Shown: positions 62,393-64,000 of the stretch, in pieces | How positions within the stretch are numbered: position 1 is the first letter of the stretch | Layout of the letters: each line of letters starts with the position of its first letter | Assembly (NCBI RefSeq): GCF_000829445.1 | Contig: NZ_JXRQ01000017.1 | Location: 310,001-374,000 of the forward strand | Direction: 5' to 3' | DNA: 64,000 nucleotides | Source: Jeotgalibacillus alimentarius | GTDB lineage: Bacteria > Bacillota > Bacilli > Bacillales > Jeotgalibacillaceae | The notes under the pieces: model-generated | Seen by the model: the letters and a program-made list of their open reading frames with translations, nothing else | The model's database searches: none | Told to the model about the DNA's origin: nothing | Made by a program: the position numbers and the translations under genes

Positions 62393-63337
62393 ATGGCGAA
62401 AATTGCAGTATTATTTCCGGGTCAGGGTGCCCAGGCAGTAGGAATGGGGCATGAAATTGCACAGCATTTTGATGCAGCTGAAGGTATCTTCAGTCAGGCC
62501 GCTGATATTTTAGGGGAAGATTTTGTGAAGCTGATGCAGGAGGGACCCCAAGAAGATTTAACAAAAACAGTGAACGCGCAGCCTGCTCTTTTAACAGCAA
62601 GTATTGCGATACTTGAAGTGTTAAAAGAAAAAGGCATACATATGGATTACGTGGCAGGCCACAGTCTTGGTGAATATTCGGCGCTTGTAGCTGCTGAATC
62701 CTTAACTTTTGAAGATGCACTGAGAACTGTCAGAAAACGCGGTGAACTGATGGAAGAAGCTGTGCCTAACGGTGAAGGTGCCATGGCCGCTGTACTCGGT
62801 ATGGATCGTGAAGCATTGAAAGCTGTAACAGATGAAGTGTCTGAACGCGGGGAAGCAGTTCAGCTTGCAAACCTGAACTGCCCTGGTCAGATCGTCATTT
62901 CAGGTACTGCTAAAGGAGTGGAGGATGCTTCAGCACTTGCAAAAGAACGCGGTGCAAAAAGATGTCTCCCGTTAAATGTCAGTGGACCGTTTCATTCTTC
63001 TCTTATGAAACCGGCAGCAGAAAAGTTCGAAGCTGAATTGAAAAATATTTCAATATCTGACGCATCAGTTCCTGTCATAGCCAATGTAACAGCAGATGCA
63101 GTATTTGAAGCGGAAAAAATTGAAAAGCTGCTAGTTACTCAACTTTATTCTCCTGTGTTATGGGAAGATACGATTGAAAAACTGATTAACATGGGTGTAG
63201 ATACATTTATCGAGGCAGGTCCGGGGAAGGTTTTATCAGGGTTAGTGAAAAAAGTGAATCGCAGAGCAGCTGTTTACCCTGTATATGACCAGGAAACACT
63301 TGATCAAATGCTTATAAAGCTGGAAGGAGAATCATAA
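62393..63337 (+). CDS. fabD: Malonyl-CoA:ACP transacylase FabD
   Basis: FabD loads malonyl groups from CoA onto acyl carrier protein. The 314-residue alpha/beta hydrolase-type enzyme has [13 protein letters not shown] near 8, the nucleophile elbow [10 protein letters not shown] near 90, [12 protein letters not shown] near 160, and the catalytic His in [10 protein letters not shown] near 199. ATG 62393 aligns with B. subtilis FabD and is 8 nt from GAGAGG; ATG 62390 is the alternative. The stop overlaps fabG (TAATG). Confidence 0.96.
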   Translation: MAKIAVLFPGQGAQAVGMGHEIAQHFDAAEGIFSQAADILGEDFVKLMQEGPQEDLTKTVNAQPALLTASIAILEVLKEKGIHMDYVAGHSLGEYSALVAAESLTFEDALRTVRKRGELMEEAVPNGEGAMAAVLGMDREALKAVTDEVSERGEAVQLANLNCPGQIVISGTAKGVEDASALAKERGAKRCLPLNVSGPFHSSLMKPAAEKFEAELKNISISDASVPVIANVTADAVFEAEKIEKLLVTQLYSPVLWEDTIEKLINMGVDTFIEAGPGKVLSGLVKKVNRRAAVYPVYDQETLDQMLIKLEGES

Positions 63338-64000
63338 TGAAACTTGATGGTAAAACAGCAATTGTTACAGGTGCATCACGCGGTATAGGCCGTTCAATCG
63401 CCATTGAACTTGCTAAAAACGGTGCAAACGTAGTTGTAAATTACAGTGGTAACGAGGAAAAAGCGAAAGAGACAGCTCAAGAAGTAGAGTCAGCGGGCTC
63501 GAAAGCGCTGGTATTTAAAGCGGATGTATCGAATGCGGATGATGTTCAGGCGATGCTGAAGGAAACGATCAGTGAATTTGGCAGTATTGATATTCTTGTT
63601 AACAATGCAGGTATCACGAAAGATAACCTTCTGATGCGAATGAAAGAAGACGAATGGGATCAGGTAATGGATATTAACCTGAAGAGCGTTTTCCTTACGA
63701 CAAAAGCAGCAGCACGTCCAATGATGAAACAGCGTAAAGGAAAAATTATTAATGTCTCATCAATTGTTGGTGTTATGGGTAACGCAGGTCAGGCGAATTA
63801 TGTTGCTTCGAAGGCCGGTGTCATCGGATTGACAAAAACTTCTGCAAAAGAGTTGGCTGCAAGGGGTATTAATGTGAATGCAGTTGCACCTGGCTTTATT
63901 GAAACAGATATGACCGGCGAACTCGCACCGGATATCCAGGAAGCAATGAAACAGATGATTCCGCTTGACCGGTTCGGTAAACCTGAAGATATTGCAAAAG
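63337..64000 (+). CDS. fabG: 3-oxoacyl-ACP reductase FabG (partial, runs off the edge)
   Basis: FabG reduces 3-oxoacyl-ACP to 3-hydroxyacyl-ACP with NADPH in fatty-acid elongation. About 221 residues are visible, lacking roughly the last 25. The Rossmann motif TGASRGIG is near 12, NNAGIT near 89, the catalytic Ser in [11 protein letters not shown] near 140, and Tyr and Lys in NYVASKAG near 153-157. TGGAAGGAGAATC lies before the ATG. Last visible gene of the fapR operon; acpP would be expected next. Confidence 0.96.
   Translation, partial: MKLDGKTAIVTGASRGIGRSIAIELAKNGANVVVNYSGNEEKAKETAQEVESAGSKALVFKADVSNADDVQAMLKETISEFGSIDILVNNAGITKDNLLMRMKEDEWDQVMDINLKSVFLTTKAAARPMMKQRKGKIINVSSIVGVMGNAGQANYVASKAGVIGLTKTSAKELAARGINVNAVAPGFIETDMTGELAPDIQEAMKQMIPLDRFGKPEDIAK

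Overview
The window is core chromosome of a low-to-mid GC, endospore-forming Gram-positive bacterium of the order Bacillales. The gene order from mraZ to fabG largely follows the Bacillus subtilis chromosome from mraZ to the fapR-plsX-fabD-fabG operon. Sporulation genes (spoVD, spoVE, spoIIGA-sigE-sigG, spoVM), three PyrR attenuators, an Ile T-box and FapR control all fit this. The genus cannot be settled by reading alone. A marine or halotolerant Bacillaceae/Caryophanaceae lineage such as Jeotgalibacillus is a guess, not a result.

Layout. (1) 1-15.2 kb: division and cell-wall (dcw) cluster, mraZ-rsmH-ftsL-pbpB-spoVD-murE // mraY-murD-spoVE-divIB-ftsA-ftsZ. MurE, MraY and MurD build and anchor the peptidoglycan precursor. 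SpoVE pairs with the transpeptidases PBP2B and SpoVD, and DivIB, FtsL, FtsA and FtsZ form the division machine. murG and murB, which sit between spoVE and divIB in B. subtilis, are absent here. (2) 15.2-21.8 kb: spoIIGA-sigE, sigG, then ylmC-ylmD-ylmE-sepF-ylmG-ylmH-divIVA. (3) 21.8-26.8 kb: T-box-controlled ileS, a nested palindromic element, lspA and rluD. (4) 26.8-38.5 kb: the complete de novo UMP operon pyrR-pyrP-pyrB-pyrC-carA-carB-pyrK-pyrD-pyrF-pyrE. A consensus promoter lies inside the end of rluD, and three PyrR-dependent attenuators follow. (5) 38.7-49.0 kb: rqcH (minus strand), yloC, remA, gmk, rpoZ, coaBC, priA, def, fmt and rsmB. This covers translation quality control, nucleotide and CoA metabolism, replication restart and initiator-Met processing. 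(6) 49.0-54.4 kb: prpC-prkC-rsgA-rpe, thiN, the 28-codon spoVM, and rpmB on the minus strand. (7) 54.6-64.0 kb: yloU-fakA, sdaAB-sdaAA-recG, and fapR-plsX-fabD-fabG. fabG runs off the right edge.

Most genes are tightly packed, with many stop/start overlaps, so the transcription units are inferred from spacing, terminators and promoters. Non-coding structure is the more informative part: a triple 10-bp-period MraZ operator, a spoIIG-type promoter with a 22-bp spacer, candidate sigma-E and sigma-F/G promoters, a family of palindromic repeats (four copies, one in the ftsA-ftsZ gap and one between the T-box and ileS), and a 136-bp nested palindrome before lspA. I found no CRISPR array, prophage, transposase, tRNA or rRNA, and no gene set that looks like an undescribed system.
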